DNA of 30,841 bases from an uncultured Eubacteriales bacterium (GCA_900539725.1 UQDI01000018.1:1-30841); one strand, 5' to 3'; shown: positions 14,486 to 23,165, counted from the first letter of the stretch. Program-made: numbers and translations. Notes: generated by a model from the sequence alone, not told the origin.

Positions 14486-17458
14486 CTATGGTAATATTTT
14501 TACTTCGCCTTCATTATTTGAATTATTATCAGGATTTGTATCGTTTTCTTTAGGTTCTTTTTCGCCATTGTCACCATTGTTATGATCAATGACATCTGTA
14601 ATTATCTCGTTCCAATCTGTTCCGCTGTCAGGGTTGTTTGGATCGATGCCATGCTCTTGATTATATTTATCCAAATCCTCTTGAGTATCTGACGCGATAG
14701 GAGGGTAGTAGCTGTAGTCCTTAGGTATGATACCATTGTGTTTAGCAGGATTGTATGCTGGGTTCAGTGCAGTGAAGACCTTAGTGATCTTTAGCTCTTC
14801 CGGTGTAAACTCAGTTGCAATTTTATTATTTGATGAGTTTACTTGCATCGAAATGTGAACGTCGCATGTATCTTTTGGCTCGGTTCCTTTGGCAAATATC
14901 TCTTGTTTAACTACGCCTCTTGGGTCAGAGGAGCAAAGTGTACTTGGCTTTTTACCTGATTTAGTACATACATAAGCCTTTACAATGCCTTCAGGCTCAG
15001 CGAATTGAGGTTTGCTTTCTTTATCTTGATGTATCTTTGTCATTATGTGGCCCCAAAGTTTTGCTGCTAGCCATGAGCTTTGAGGTATAGTAATCTTTGG
15101 AGAGTCATTACCCATCCATGTGCCAGTTGCGTAGTAATTAGAGAAACCTACAAACCAGAAGTCTGCCTTGTAGTCAGTTGTACCAGTTTTACCAGCTGTA
15201 GCTTGTCCTTTTACTACTGCGTTTCCGCCAGTATGTTCGTAAGCAGTTGATCTAAGTACATCCTTCATGATATAAGCAATTTGTGGGCTTACGACTCTTC
15301 TTTGTTTAGGCTCTTTATCAAGGACTATATTGCCGTCCTTATCTAAAACCTTAGTGTATATAGTCGGTTCGATGTAAACGCCGTCATTAGCGATTGCAGC
15401 ATAAGCAGCAGTCATCTCAAGTGGGCTAACACCCTTTGTCATACCACCAAGGGCTAGAGCAGCAAGGTTTTCATCGTTGTGAGTTTTGTTTTCACGAGCC
15501 TCTACAAAATTATCTTTACTTGGATTTTCTTCGTCAATTAGGCCTAGTAGCTTTAGATATTTTATAGAAGTAGGTATACCAATCTTTTTCAAAGTTCTAG
15601 CAGAACTTACGTTTATGGAGTAGATTAGTGATTCTCTAAGAGTTGTGATACCTTTAAAACCAGTATAAACGTTGTTTGGCCATACCTTTCCATCTGCTGT
15701 AATCATCGGTATATCAAGTATAGGTGATGCAGCTGTAAAGCCATTGTCAAGAGCAGGTAAGTATACTGCTATAGGCTTTATAGACGAGCCTGGTTGTCTA
15801 GTCGTGTCAGTAGCTCTATTCAAAATTCTATTGCCTTTTACGTCACGACCGCCTATCATGGCAACTATGTGACCAGTTTTGTAGTCAATAACTACAGTTG
15901 CTGACTGTGGTTGAACTAGACCAGTCTTATTATTATAGAAATAGTCTGGACTTATGAATAAGTTGCCAGCTTCATTAACTTTATAGAACTCAGCGTTATT
16001 TTTAAAGAATTCTGCTTTAATAATTAAGCTGTGTTTAGCTTGTCTTAAGTAGTAAGCATCAGGCACTGCAAGACCGCCAACTCTGTGAGTTAGAAGGTTC
16101 TTCGCATCGTCAATAGTGTAGTAGTCTTGTATATCAGTTGATTTATTATATGCAAAGACCCTTGGGCTAGTGATAGTTAAATCACCGTTATCAGCTATGC
16201 TAAACTCGCCCTTTGGTATAAATAAGTAGCCATCATCAGTAAGTAGATTTGCCTTCTTTAAATAAACCATATTGCCGTTCTTATCAACAATATTACCTGC
16301 ATTATCAAGGGTTCTGTCAACAAGCAGTGGAGCCTTGTATCTTGATACGTCGCCAAGAAGTATGCCGTTGAAGTTTCTGTTGACCTCGTCAAGATCCTTT
16401 TGCATCTTGGTGTCAATAGTTGAGTAAATTCTTAAACCGCCTGTGAATAGTCTTTCTTGAGCCTTTTGCTTAGTAATTTGATACTTTTCCATCAAGTCTT
16501 CAACGACTTGATTCTTAACGTAGTCGCTAGCGTAGCTTGTGATTTCAGTTTGCTTTTTTTCACTAGGTTTTAAGCTTGCTACTATATCAAAATTAATTGC
16601 TTCGCCGTATTCAGCTTGAGATATTTTTTCAAGCTCAAGCATCTTTTTAAGAATTACCTTTTGTCTTTCAACAGATTTTGTGTTAAATACAAGGATGTAT
16701 TTTTCACCTAATATTTCTGTTTCGCCAACCTTTCTCATAGTCGCCTCATCAAACTTAAGCGGACTGACTCTGTAGAAAGGCTGATATATATTTGGTCCCT
16801 TAACAATGCCAGCAAGCAGAGCGGCTTGAGCGATATTTATCTCGTCAACATTCTTAGAGAAATATGTTCTTGAAGCCTCTTGTACACCATAGGAGTTTTG
16901 GCCAAGAGAAATCATATTCAAGTAAGACTCAAGTATTTGATCCTTGCTAAGCTTTGTCTCTAAGTTAAGGGCAAGATATATTTCCTTAAGCTTTCTTGTA
17001 AGCGTTTGCTCATTAGAAAGATAAGTATTTTTGATTAGCTGCTGAGTAATAGTTGACGCACCACGTACAACGCCACCAGCCTTAAAGTTTTCATATAGAG
17101 ATGACATGATACCTTTTGGGTCAACGCCAGGGTGATCGTAGAATCTTTCATCTTCAATGCTTATAAAGGCGTCCTTCAAATATTGAGGCACCTTCGATAG
17201 CTTAACAAAAGTTCTGTACTCGGCAGTCTCTACCTTTTCTAGTAAATTATTATCCTTATCAAATATAAGAGATGTCTCTTCAAAGCCACTGTTAATTGCA
17301 TAAGGGTCAATCTCAGGGGCAGTAGTAAGTATATTAACAAAAGCGAGTCCAACAGAGCCTGCAAATAGAGTTAATGATATAAGCACAGTCATTAGTGTAA
17401 TGACTATGAGCTTCTTAAGCGTAAACCTCGGCTTTCTTCTTCGTTTATTATTAGACAT
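14486..17458 (-). CDS. Class A penicillin-binding protein (PBP1A family, transglycosylase/transpeptidase)
   Basis: 990 aa from ATG 17458, chosen because AGGAGTG lies 6 nt upstream and the protein then starts MSNNKRRRKPRF; an in-frame extension to 17500 covers the promoter. Bifunctional peptidoglycan synthase. A basic cytosolic tail is followed by a membrane helix (about 17-40) and a GT51 glycosyltransferase domain with IEDERFYDHPG (catalytic Glu102) and RGASTITQQLIKN (132-144). An insert of about 150 residues (360-510) lies before the transpeptidase core, as seen in clostridial relatives. The transpeptidase domain has SxxK at Ser558-Lys561, SxN at 614-616 and KTG at 757-759. The C-terminal ~150 residues include three cysteines (831, 842, 865) and a low-complexity Asn/Asp/Glu tail (930-990). 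Divergent from the gene at 17588. Confidence 0.96.
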   Translation of the reverse strand: MSNNKRRRKPRFTLKKLIVITLMTVLISLTLFAGSVGLAFVNILTTAPEIDPYAINSGFEETSLIFDKDNNLLEKVETAEYRTFVKLSKVPQYLKDAFISIEDERFYDHPGVDPKGIMSSLYENFKAGGVVRGASTITQQLIKNTYLSNEQTLTRKLKEIYLALNLETKLSKDQILESYLNMISLGQNSYGVQEASRTYFSKNVDEINIAQAALLAGIVKGPNIYQPFYRVSPLKFDEATMRKVGETEILGEKYILVFNTKSVERQKVILKKMLELEKISQAEYGEAINFDIVASLKPSEKKQTEITSYASDYVKNQVVEDLMEKYQITKQKAQERLFTGGLRIYSTIDTKMQKDLDEVNRNFNGILLGDVSRYKAPLLVDRTLDNAGNIVDKNGNMVYLKKANLLTDDGYLFIPKGEFSIADNGDLTITSPRVFAYNKSTDIQDYYTIDDAKNLLTHRVGGLAVPDAYYLRQAKHSLIIKAEFFKNNAEFYKVNEAGNLFISPDYFYNNKTGLVQPQSATVVIDYKTGHIVAMIGGRDVKGNRILNRATDTTRQPGSSIKPIAVYLPALDNGFTAASPILDIPMITADGKVWPNNVYTGFKGITTLRESLIYSINVSSARTLKKIGIPTSIKYLKLLGLIDEENPSKDNFVEARENKTHNDENLAALALGGMTKGVSPLEMTAAYAAIANDGVYIEPTIYTKVLDKDGNIVLDKEPKQRRVVSPQIAYIMKDVLRSTAYEHTGGNAVVKGQATAGKTGTTDYKADFWFVGFSNYYATGTWMGNDSPKITIPQSSWLAAKLWGHIMTKIHQDKESKPQFAEPEGIVKAYVCTKSGKKPSTLCSSDPRGVVKQEIFAKGTEPKDTCDVHISMQVNSSNNKIATEFTPEELKITKVFTALNPAYNPAKHNGIIPKDYSYYPPIASDTQEDLDKYNQEHGIDPNNPDSGTDWNEIITDVIDHNNGDNGEKEPKENDTNPDNNSNNEGEVKILP

Positions 17459-17488
17459 ATTATCACTCCTAATATAATATATACTTGT

Positions 17489-17497
17489 ATTATACCA
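17489..17497 (-). promoter_or_regulatory. Extended -10 promoter of the penicillin-binding protein gene
   Basis: On the minus strand this reads TGGTATAAT, a TGn-TATAAT element 31 nt before the ATG. No clear -35 is seen. The same extended core precedes dnaJ and hflX. Confidence 0.65.
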
Positions 17498-17554
17498 CAT
17501 ATTATAGATTTTGGTATATAATTTAAGAAAAATTTAATATATATCTGGCCTTTG

Positions 17555-17563
17555 TGATATAAT
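17555..17563 (+). promoter_or_regulatory. Extended -10 promoter of the gene at 17588
   Basis: TGATATAAT (TG at 17555-17556, TATAAT at 17558-17563) lies 24 nt before the ATG, leaving a leader of about 17 nt that holds the GGAGGAG site. A second TATAAT is at 17517-17522. This arrangement makes 17459-17587 a divergent promoter region. Confidence 0.55.
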
Positions 17564-17587
17564 TTTGGTGAATGGAGGAGTGAGTAG

Positions 17588-18241
17588 ATGATAAGCATAA
17601 AAAAGAATCACTTTCATAAGAAAAACATATATATAGATTTTGATTTAGACAATATGAAAAATATAAATAGAGATAACTTTAAAGCTATAAGCGAAGAAAA
17701 TCATGCGCCGCTACAGATGATGATAGATGGGGATGATACTAAGAAGAAAGACTTCATCGAGGAAAATGGCTTTAAGAGAGTGAGGACCTGTTATAGCATG
17801 AGTGTTAGAAGAGATGATCTCATCAGAAAAGAGACAGCTAAGATAAATTTGCTTTTGGCAAAAGAGGGCGATGAAAAATATATTGAGCTGGCAAAAATAT
17901 ATTTTGAATATTATAAGAAGACACATAAGAGCATCAATCCACTGTCAGTAGATTTTGAAGAATTTAAAGAGATTTTAACAAAAGAAGTTTATTATAATGA
18001 TGAGAGCAGCATAAATTTAGCCTTTGTAGAAGATAATGAAGTGGCTTATGTATACACAAGCGATTTAGATAAGGCAGATGACTTTTTCAAAAACCTTTGT
18101 GAGAAGCTTTTTAATAATTATGAAGAAATATTTTTTGAAGCAGATGATGTGGATGCTAGCGCCATGCACTTGAAAAATATTTTTATTAGCGGAGTAGATG
18201 AGATTACAGAGACGTGGATATATAGGACTAGTGATAAATAG
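17588..18241 (+). CDS. Protein of unknown function, possibly with GNAT-like acetyltransferase fold
   Basis: 217 aa. I do not recognise it with confidence. Residues ~45-75 (QMMIDGDDTKKKDFIEENGFKRVRTCYSMSV) resemble the end of a GNAT domain, where a helix leads into an NGF/Y-xxxR turn and a strand. The second half (about 85-215) looks like another alpha/beta unit with SINLAFVEDNEVAYVYTS as a beta hairpin and FFEADDVDASAMHLKNIF as the following strand and helix. This suggests a tandem, degenerate GNAT-like protein; the acetyl-CoA loop (Q/RxxGxG/A) is not evident, so catalysis is doubtful. No signal peptide or membrane helix. Very lysine- and acid-rich. GGAGGAG ribosome binding site. Divergent from the penicillin-binding protein gene and followed by a hairpin, so probably monocistronic. 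Confidence 0.6.
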   Translation: MISIKKNHFHKKNIYIDFDLDNMKNINRDNFKAISEENHAPLQMMIDGDDTKKKDFIEENGFKRVRTCYSMSVRRDDLIRKETAKINLLLAKEGDEKYIELAKIYFEYYKKTHKSINPLSVDFEEFKEILTKEVYYNDESSINLAFVEDNEVAYVYTSDLDKADDFFKNLCEKLFNNYEEIFFEADDVDASAMHLKNIFISGVDEITETWIYRTSDK

Positions 18242-18261
18242 TTTTATAAATTAAAAGTCAT

Positions 18262-18287
18262 TAGCGTAGATAAATTTTTCTACGCTA
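18262..18287 (+). terminator. Probable terminator between the gene at 17588 and hflX
   Basis: TAGCGTAGA (18262-18270) pairs perfectly with TCTACGCTA (18279-18287) around an eight-base loop. The tail is T-rich but interrupted (TTAATTTAT), so termination may be incomplete. Confidence 0.65.
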
Positions 18288-18312
18288 TTAATTTATCTAT
18301 AATAAATATATT

Positions 18313-18341
18313 TTGACATTTAATCACGGCTTTGGTATAAT
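18313..18341 (+). promoter_or_regulatory. Consensus sigma-A promoter of the hflX operon
   Basis: Perfect TTGACA (18313-18318), 17-nt spacer and perfect TATAAT (18336-18341), with an added TG extension (18333-18334). The predicted start is about 18348, only ~11 nt before the hflX ATG, so the leader is very short and just holds the GAGGTG site. This is the strongest promoter match in the window. Confidence 0.9.
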
Positions 18342-18358
18342 TACAAAAGAGGTGCTAT

Positions 18359-19603
18359 ATGGAGAGAGCAATTATATATACAATTGAATTTGATTCAAAG
18401 ACTGACGAGTATCTTGATGAGCTTGAAGCGCTTCTTGAGGCGTGTGACGCTGAAGCCATTGTCAGAGTGAAGCAAAGCAAAGACGTTTTAAACCCTCGCT
18501 ACTACATGGGCAAGGGTAAGCTTAATGAGATCAAAACGCTTATCGAAGCGAATAACATTGACTTACTTGTTGTTAATGACGAGCTAAGCGGCGTTCAAAC
18601 AAGAAACTTAGAGGACGAACTTGACATCAAAGTGGTCGATAGGACTAATCTTATACTTGATATCTTTGCTCTAAGAGCTGAAACTGTTGAAGCAAAGCTA
18701 CAAGTGGAGCTTGCTCAGCTATCATATAGACTGCCAAGGCTTGTTGGTATGAATAATTATCTATCAAGAGAGGGAGGCGGCATTGGCACTAGAGGACCCG
18801 GCGAACAAAAGCTTGAAACTGACAGACGTCACATACAAGAGCAAATCGATAGGATTAAAAATAAATTAAAGGAAGCTCAAAAGTCTAGGGACAATATCTC
18901 GAGAAAAAGAAATGAGAGCGATGTGCCATATGTAAGCATCATTGGATACACTAACTGCGGTAAATCAACTATATTAAATAGTATGATTAGGCTATCGGAG
19001 AGTGGTGCGAAGGAAGTTTTGGCTAAGAATATGCTATTTGCCACATTACAAACTTTTGTTAGGAAGATAAAATTCTCCACTGGATCAGAATTTATTGCCT
19101 CAGACACAGTTGGTTTTGTATCGAATTTGCCGACTAAGCTGGTTGAAGCCTTTAAAGGCACTTTGGAAGAGCTAAAATATGCGGATTTGATACTTCATGT
19201 GGTCGATATATCTGACGAGAACATGGATTTACAGATTGAGACGACACTTGAGCTGATGAAGTCCTTAGAGCTTATGGACAAAAAAGTCTTAAGGGTATAT
19301 AATAAGGTAGATAAACTTGATGAGCATAGAAGGGCCACTTTAAATGACACAGATGACATCATCTATATATCAGCAAAAAATGATGAAGACGTTAAAAAGC
19401 TTATAGATAAGATAGAGTCAGTACTTAAAGAGGATCACAAAGAAGTCACAATAAAGGTTCCTTTCAAGGATAGCGCCCTTGTGGATAGGCTAAAAAAGAG
19501 CTATGCAGTAGAAGTTACAAAGTACGACGAAGCTTCAATGTACATAAAAGTGAAGCTTTCACAAATAGATTACAATAAATATATAGAATATGTCTGCGAA
19601 TAA
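18359..19603 (+). CDS. hflX: Ribosome-associated GTPase HflX
   Basis: 414 aa. HflX is a GTPase that binds the 50S subunit and can split stalled or hibernating 70S ribosomes. The N-terminal HflX-specific domain includes NPRYYMGKGKLNEIK and the glycine-rich GGGIGTRGPGEQKLE (about 139-153); a helical linker (155-185) leads to the GTPase domain. G1 is GYTNCGKST (196-204), G3 is DTVGF and G4 is NKVD, all present. A small C-terminal domain follows. GAGGTG lies 5 nt before the ATG. The end overlaps yigZ by 14 nt, indicating translational coupling at the head of a six-gene run. Confidence 0.96.
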   Translation: MERAIIYTIEFDSKTDEYLDELEALLEACDAEAIVRVKQSKDVLNPRYYMGKGKLNEIKTLIEANNIDLLVVNDELSGVQTRNLEDELDIKVVDRTNLILDIFALRAETVEAKLQVELAQLSYRLPRLVGMNNYLSREGGGIGTRGPGEQKLETDRRHIQEQIDRIKNKLKEAQKSRDNISRKRNESDVPYVSIIGYTNCGKSTILNSMIRLSESGAKEVLAKNMLFATLQTFVRKIKFSTGSEFIASDTVGFVSNLPTKLVEAFKGTLEELKYADLILHVVDISDENMDLQIETTLELMKSLELMDKKVLRVYNKVDKLDEHRRATLNDTDDIIYISAKNDEDVKKLIDKIESVLKEDHKEVTIKVPFKDSALVDRLKKSYAVEVTKYDEASMYIKVKLSQIDYNKYIEYVCE

Positions 19604-20240
19604 TGAGTACAAATCGGTTCTGGAGCTAGTAAGCGCCGAGGACCTGATTAATAAATCAAAGTTCATAGCAAATACAAAGCATGTTACGAGCGAAGATGAG
19701 GCCATAGCCTTCATTAACGAGATGAAAGAAAAATATGAGGACGCGACTCATAATGTCAGCGCCTACATTATTAATAGCAGCATACCCATAAAGCGCTACG
19801 ATGAGGACGGCGAGCCACAAGGCTCATCGGCAAGACCTATACTTGGCGTTATGGATGTGGAGGGACTATCAAACATAGTCTGCGTCGTAACTAGGTACTT
19901 TGGCGGGATTAAACTTGGCGTTGGAGGACTTGTAAGAGCTTACTCAGGCGCATTTAAGAAGAGCATCGAAGGCAAAATTTATGACTACGGCAGCTTTCTT
20001 AAGTATAGACTGACATTCCCATACGCAGAATTTGACAAGATTAAGAACCATCTATCACATACGGTTTATGATCTAGATAATTTAGAGTACATGGAAAATA
20101 TTAGCGCTGACATATATATAAAGGAAGAGGACAGCGAAGAACTTTTAGAAACGCTAAAAAATCTTGCCAATCGTGAGCTTGATTATGAGTTTGAGGATGA
20201 ATATATAAAGGCGCATATTGATAAAAGGATAGTGAAATAA
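19590..20240 (+). CDS. YigZ/IMPACT family protein
   Basis: 216 aa. The N-terminal UPF0029/Impact domain holds the signature TRYFGGIKLGVGGLVRAYSG (101-120) and the DEDGEPQGSSARP segment (71-83). A C-terminal ferredoxin-like domain follows (about 140-210). Bacterial YigZ proteins are proposed to be translation-associated regulators or proline-peptide-related factors, but no firm reaction is known. The start lies inside the end of hflX, and the stop is directly followed by the TTG start of nadE. Confidence 0.93.
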   Translation: MSANNEYKSVLELVSAEDLINKSKFIANTKHVTSEDEAIAFINEMKEKYEDATHNVSAYIINSSIPIKRYDEDGEPQGSSARPILGVMDVEGLSNIVCVVTRYFGGIKLGVGGLVRAYSGAFKKSIEGKIYDYGSFLKYRLTFPYAEFDKIKNHLSHTVYDLDNLEYMENISADIYIKEEDSEELLETLKNLANRELDYEFEDEYIKAHIDKRIVK

Positions 20241-20966
20241 TTGAAAGATTATGAAAAGATAGTCCAAGACATGGTATCTTGGCTAAGAGATAAAAGAGAC
20301 AAGACCGGCTTAAAAGGGGCTGTTTTCGGGCTTTCGGGTGGCGTTGATTCAGCAGTCGTTGCGGGTCTATCGAAACTTGCCTTTGAGGGTGATCACTTAG
20401 GCATAGTGATGCCTATACACTCGCTTGAAGAAGACGAAGTAGATGCTAAATTAGTAGCAGAAAAGCTCGGTATAAAGACTACTAGAGTTGATTTAACAAG
20501 TACTTACGATGACTTTGTTAAAAATGCCAAGGCAGAAGAATTTTCAAAGATGAGCTTATCCAATGTAAAGCCAAGGCTTAGGATGACAAATCTTTATCTA
20601 TATGGACAAAATTTATCATACATGGTAGTCGGCTCATCAAACAAGAGCGAGTACCTAGTCGGTTACTTCACCAAATGGGCAGATAGCGCTTGCGATATAT
20701 ATTTACTTAGAGATTTTTATAAGAGTGAGGTATATGAAATTGCCAAAGTTTTAGGCGTGCCAGATGAAGTCATAAATAAAAAACCATCGGCAGGGCTATG
20801 GAAGGGCCAAAGCGATGAGGACGAGCTCGGCGTTTCGTATGACGATATTGAAAAATATTTCGAGGGCAAGGCCATTGCCAAAGAAAAAGAAGAAAGAATA
20901 AAAAAGTTATATAATTCAACTCAGCATAAGAGAGTGGATATAGATTATTTTAAAAACATTTATTAG
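20241..20966 (+). CDS. nadE: NH3-dependent NAD+ synthetase NadE
   Basis: 241 aa, the size of the short ammonia-using form without a glutaminase domain. It makes NAD+ from nicotinic acid adenine dinucleotide, ATP and ammonia. The PP-loop is LSGGVDSA (31-38). VGSSNKSEYLVGYFTKWAD and PSAGLWKGQSDEDELG are family signatures for the deamido-NAD and ATP sites. The start is TTG 20241, directly after the yigZ stop; the nearest Shine-Dalgarno (AGGA at 20226-20229) is a rather long 11 nt away, so translation may depend on coupling with yigZ. No nadD or nadA/B genes are near. Confidence 0.95.
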   Translation: MKDYEKIVQDMVSWLRDKRDKTGLKGAVFGLSGGVDSAVVAGLSKLAFEGDHLGIVMPIHSLEEDEVDAKLVAEKLGIKTTRVDLTSTYDDFVKNAKAEEFSKMSLSNVKPRLRMTNLYLYGQNLSYMVVGSSNKSEYLVGYFTKWADSACDIYLLRDFYKSEVYEIAKVLGVPDEVINKKPSAGLWKGQSDEDELGVSYDDIEKYFEGKAIAKEKEERIKKLYNSTQHKRVDIDYFKNIY

Positions 20967-20976
20967 GAGGAATAAA

Positions 20977-21699
20977 ATGTCAGGACATTCAAAATGGAAA
21001 ACAATAAAAGCTAAAAAAGGTAAAGAAGACCAAAGAAGAGCATCAGTATTTACAAAGCTAGCTAGATACATCACGGTAGCGGTTAAGGAAGGTGGATCCA
21101 ATCCAGAATTTAATCCATCACTTAAGTCAGCTATTGAAAAGGCTAAGGCTGAGAACATGCCTAATGACAACATCGAGAGAGCTATCAAGAAAGGTGAAGG
21201 CGGCGAAGGCGATGCTAACTACGAAAACGTTATATACGAAGGCTACGGCATTGGCGGCGTTGCTGTTATCGTTGAGTGCTTAACAGATAACAGAAACAGA
21301 ACTGCTTCAGACGTAAGACACGCCTTTGATAAGCACGGCGGAAACTTAGGAACAACAGGCTGCGTATCATATCTATTCGATAAAAAAGGCTTTATCGCTA
21401 TAGAAAACGACGGATCAGTTGATGAAGATACCTTAACTATGGACGCAATTGACTTAGGCGCAGAAGACTTTAAATCATATGAAGAAGGCTACGAAATCTA
21501 CACATCTGTTGAAGACTTTAACCAAGTTGTTGAAGGCTTAAAGGACAGAGGATACAAGCTAAGCGACTTCGATATATCAAACATACCTCAAACAACAGTT
21601 AAACTTGACGAAGAACAAGCGATTAAGTTTGAAAAGATGGTCGACGACCTTGAAGAATCAGACGACGTTCAAAGCGTTTCACACAACTTAGAAGATTAA
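20977..21699 (+). CDS. YebC/PmpR family protein
   Basis: 240 aa, full length, with the invariant start MSGHSKWKTIKAKKGKEDQRR and the AFDKHGGNLGTTGCVSYLFDKKG segment. YebC-type proteins have been described as DNA-binding regulators and, more recently, as factors helping ribosomes at proline-rich stretches; which applies here cannot be told. AGGAGG lies 7 nt before the ATG. It lies in the middle of hflX-yigZ-nadE-yebC-lit-deoC, beside two other ribosome-linked genes. Confidence 0.95.
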   Translation: MSGHSKWKTIKAKKGKEDQRRASVFTKLARYITVAVKEGGSNPEFNPSLKSAIEKAKAENMPNDNIERAIKKGEGGEGDANYENVIYEGYGIGGVAVIVECLTDNRNRTASDVRHAFDKHGGNLGTTGCVSYLFDKKGFIAIENDGSVDEDTLTMDAIDLGAEDFKSYEEGYEIYTSVEDFNQVVEGLKDRGYKLSDFDISNIPQTTVKLDEEQAIKFEKMVDDLEESDDVQSVSHNLED

Positions 21700-21700
21700 A

Positions 21701-22375
21701 ATGAAGAATATGAAATTATCAGTTGCTATTATATTGACCTTAAATATAATAGCACTTATATTATGTCAAGCAATACAAACAGTTTCCTACGATGAAAACG
21801 CTGTATATATGTGCGCAAAAAACATGGATAGCTTTGATTACATCGACAGAACTGAAGATGAAGTCTTAGTCGCTTCAAAAGTTATAGCAGGATACCTAAG
21901 GGGACTTAATGGCGATGAACACCTAAGCCTTATAGGTTTAAATGATAAAGAGATAAGCCACATGAGAGATGTAAGAGGCATATATAAGACAATAAACACA
22001 ATAAAGATAGTAGCTGCAATAATAACTTTAATCATCATAATGCTATATGCTTGGAAGAAAATTAATGTATTTAAGTTTAAAGAGCTAAGAAACACTTTGT
22101 TTATAGGATATTTAGTGCCAATATTCTTTGGTATCTTGTATCTGACAGACTTTCAAGGAGCCTTTATAAAGTTTCATGAGATCTTCTTCAAAAACGATTT
22201 GTGGCAGCTTAATCCAAAGACAGATCTTTTAATAAGATTAATGCCAGAAGAATTCTTTGTATCTGGCTTTATAAAAATCTTGGCTTACTACACAGTATCG
22301 ATATTTGTAATTCATATCTGTAGCTTCTATTACGTAGCAAGATGTAGTAGTAAAATGAAGAAGAAGGAGGTATAA
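21701..22375 (+). CDS. lit: TIGR01906/DUF1461 membrane protein, probable lipoprotein intramolecular transacylase Lit
   Basis: 224 aa. Four hydrophobic segments (about 6-24, 99-117, 133-149 and 190-212) with a large extracytoplasmic loop after the first. The DUF1461 signature motifs are present: SHMRDVRGIY (His87 region) and FHEIFFKNDLWQLNP (His159 region), followed by PEEFF. In Enterococcus and Bacillus cereus, Lit of this family moves an acyl chain from the lipid of the N-terminal lipoprotein cysteine to its amino group, giving lyso-form lipoproteins; two conserved histidines are required. The gene starts 1 nt after yebC with only a weak ribosome binding site, so it is probably coupled. Family assignment is firm; the reaction here is inferred. 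Confidence 0.8.
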   Translation: MKNMKLSVAIILTLNIIALILCQAIQTVSYDENAVYMCAKNMDSFDYIDRTEDEVLVASKVIAGYLRGLNGDEHLSLIGLNDKEISHMRDVRGIYKTINTIKIVAAIITLIIIMLYAWKKINVFKFKELRNTLFIGYLVPIFFGILYLTDFQGAFIKFHEIFFKNDLWQLNPKTDLLIRLMPEEFFVSGFIKILAYYTVSIFVIHICSFYYVARCSSKMKKKEV

Positions 22376-22384
22376 AATTCATAA

Positions 22385-23032
22385 ATGTTAGGTATAGCTA
22401 AATTTATAGATCAAACAAATTTAAAACAGGACGCAAGCGAGTCTGATATTATAAAGCTTGTAGAAGAGCAAAGAAAATATAAGTTCAGATCCATATGTAT
22501 AGCGCCATCGTTTTTGCAAGTCGCTCGTAAAAACTTGCAAAATATTTACCTCACTACAGTGATAGCATTTCCTAATGGCTATGCGTCTACAGAGGCGAAA
22601 ATATTTGAAGCAAAAGATGCGATTAAAAACGGAGCAAACGATTTAGACATTGTTTCGAACATCGGAAGAATCAAGATGAGAGACTATGACTATCTAAGTA
22701 AAGAGGTAAATGCTCTAAGAGAGATTACTAAGTCACATATATTAAAATTTATAATAGAAACTTCTTTCCTTAATAAGGAAGATATATTATATATAACAAA
22801 GATATTGGCAAAAAATGGCGTAGATTACGTGAAGACATCGACAGGCTTTACGAAGTCCGGAGCAAAATTGGATGACGTTAAATTTATAAAAGAAAATTTC
22901 GATGGAAAAATAAAAATAAAAGCCTCGGGAGGAATTTCTGATTACAAAACTGCACTAGACTTTATCAATGCAGGTGCTGATGTTATCGGTACTTCACATG
23001 GTTTAGAAATTATAAATTACAAAGAAAATTAA
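22385..23032 (+). CDS. deoC: Deoxyribose-phosphate aldolase DeoC
   Basis: 215 aa, near the usual ~220. DeoC cleaves 2-deoxyribose 5-phosphate to glyceraldehyde 3-phosphate and acetaldehyde. The TIM barrel has the catalytic set: Asp88 in NDLDIV, the Schiff-base Lys150 in VKTSTGF and Lys179 in IKASGGI. The start is fixed at ATG 22385 by an in-frame stop three bases upstream, although the AAGGAGG site (22364-22370) is an unusually long 14 nt away and lies inside the end of lit. No other nucleoside catabolism gene is nearby. A terminator follows. Confidence 0.95.
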   Translation: MLGIAKFIDQTNLKQDASESDIIKLVEEQRKYKFRSICIAPSFLQVARKNLQNIYLTTVIAFPNGYASTEAKIFEAKDAIKNGANDLDIVSNIGRIKMRDYDYLSKEVNALREITKSHILKFIIETSFLNKEDILYITKILAKNGVDYVKTSTGFTKSGAKLDDVKFIKENFDGKIKIKASGGISDYKTALDFINAGADVIGTSHGLEIINYKEN

Positions 23033-23047
23033 TAGTAGATAAATAAT

Positions 23048-23096
23048 AATTGCAAGCTCATTTTTGAATTTTTATAAAAAAAGCTTGCAATTTTTT
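23048..23096 (+). terminator. Intrinsic terminator after deoC
   Basis: AATTGCAAGCT (23048-23058) pairs perfectly with AGCTTGCAATT (23082-23092) around a long AT-rich loop that can itself pair in part. A T-run follows at 23091-23096. Its 3' arm overlaps the likely -35 box of the opp operon. Confidence 0.85.
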
Positions 23097-23113
23097 CAAA
23101 AATGTTGTAATAT
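23085..23113 (+). promoter_or_regulatory. Possible promoter of the opp operon
   Basis: TTGCAA (23085-23090) and TAATAT (23108-23113) are 17 nt apart, about 53 nt before oppA. The -35 lies inside the 3' arm of the deoC terminator. The match is moderate, but no better candidate lies in this short gap. Confidence 0.45.
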
Positions 23114-23165
23114 ATATGTAACATATAGCCGTTATTATATGAAAAAAATTTAAGGGGGAATATTA

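Noticed and set aside
14846..15236. Possible extra function in the C-terminal part of the penicillin-binding protein
   Set aside because: The cysteines and the Asn/Asp/Glu-rich tail are of the kind seen at the C-termini of clostridial class A penicillin-binding proteins, and no further catalytic motif is visible.
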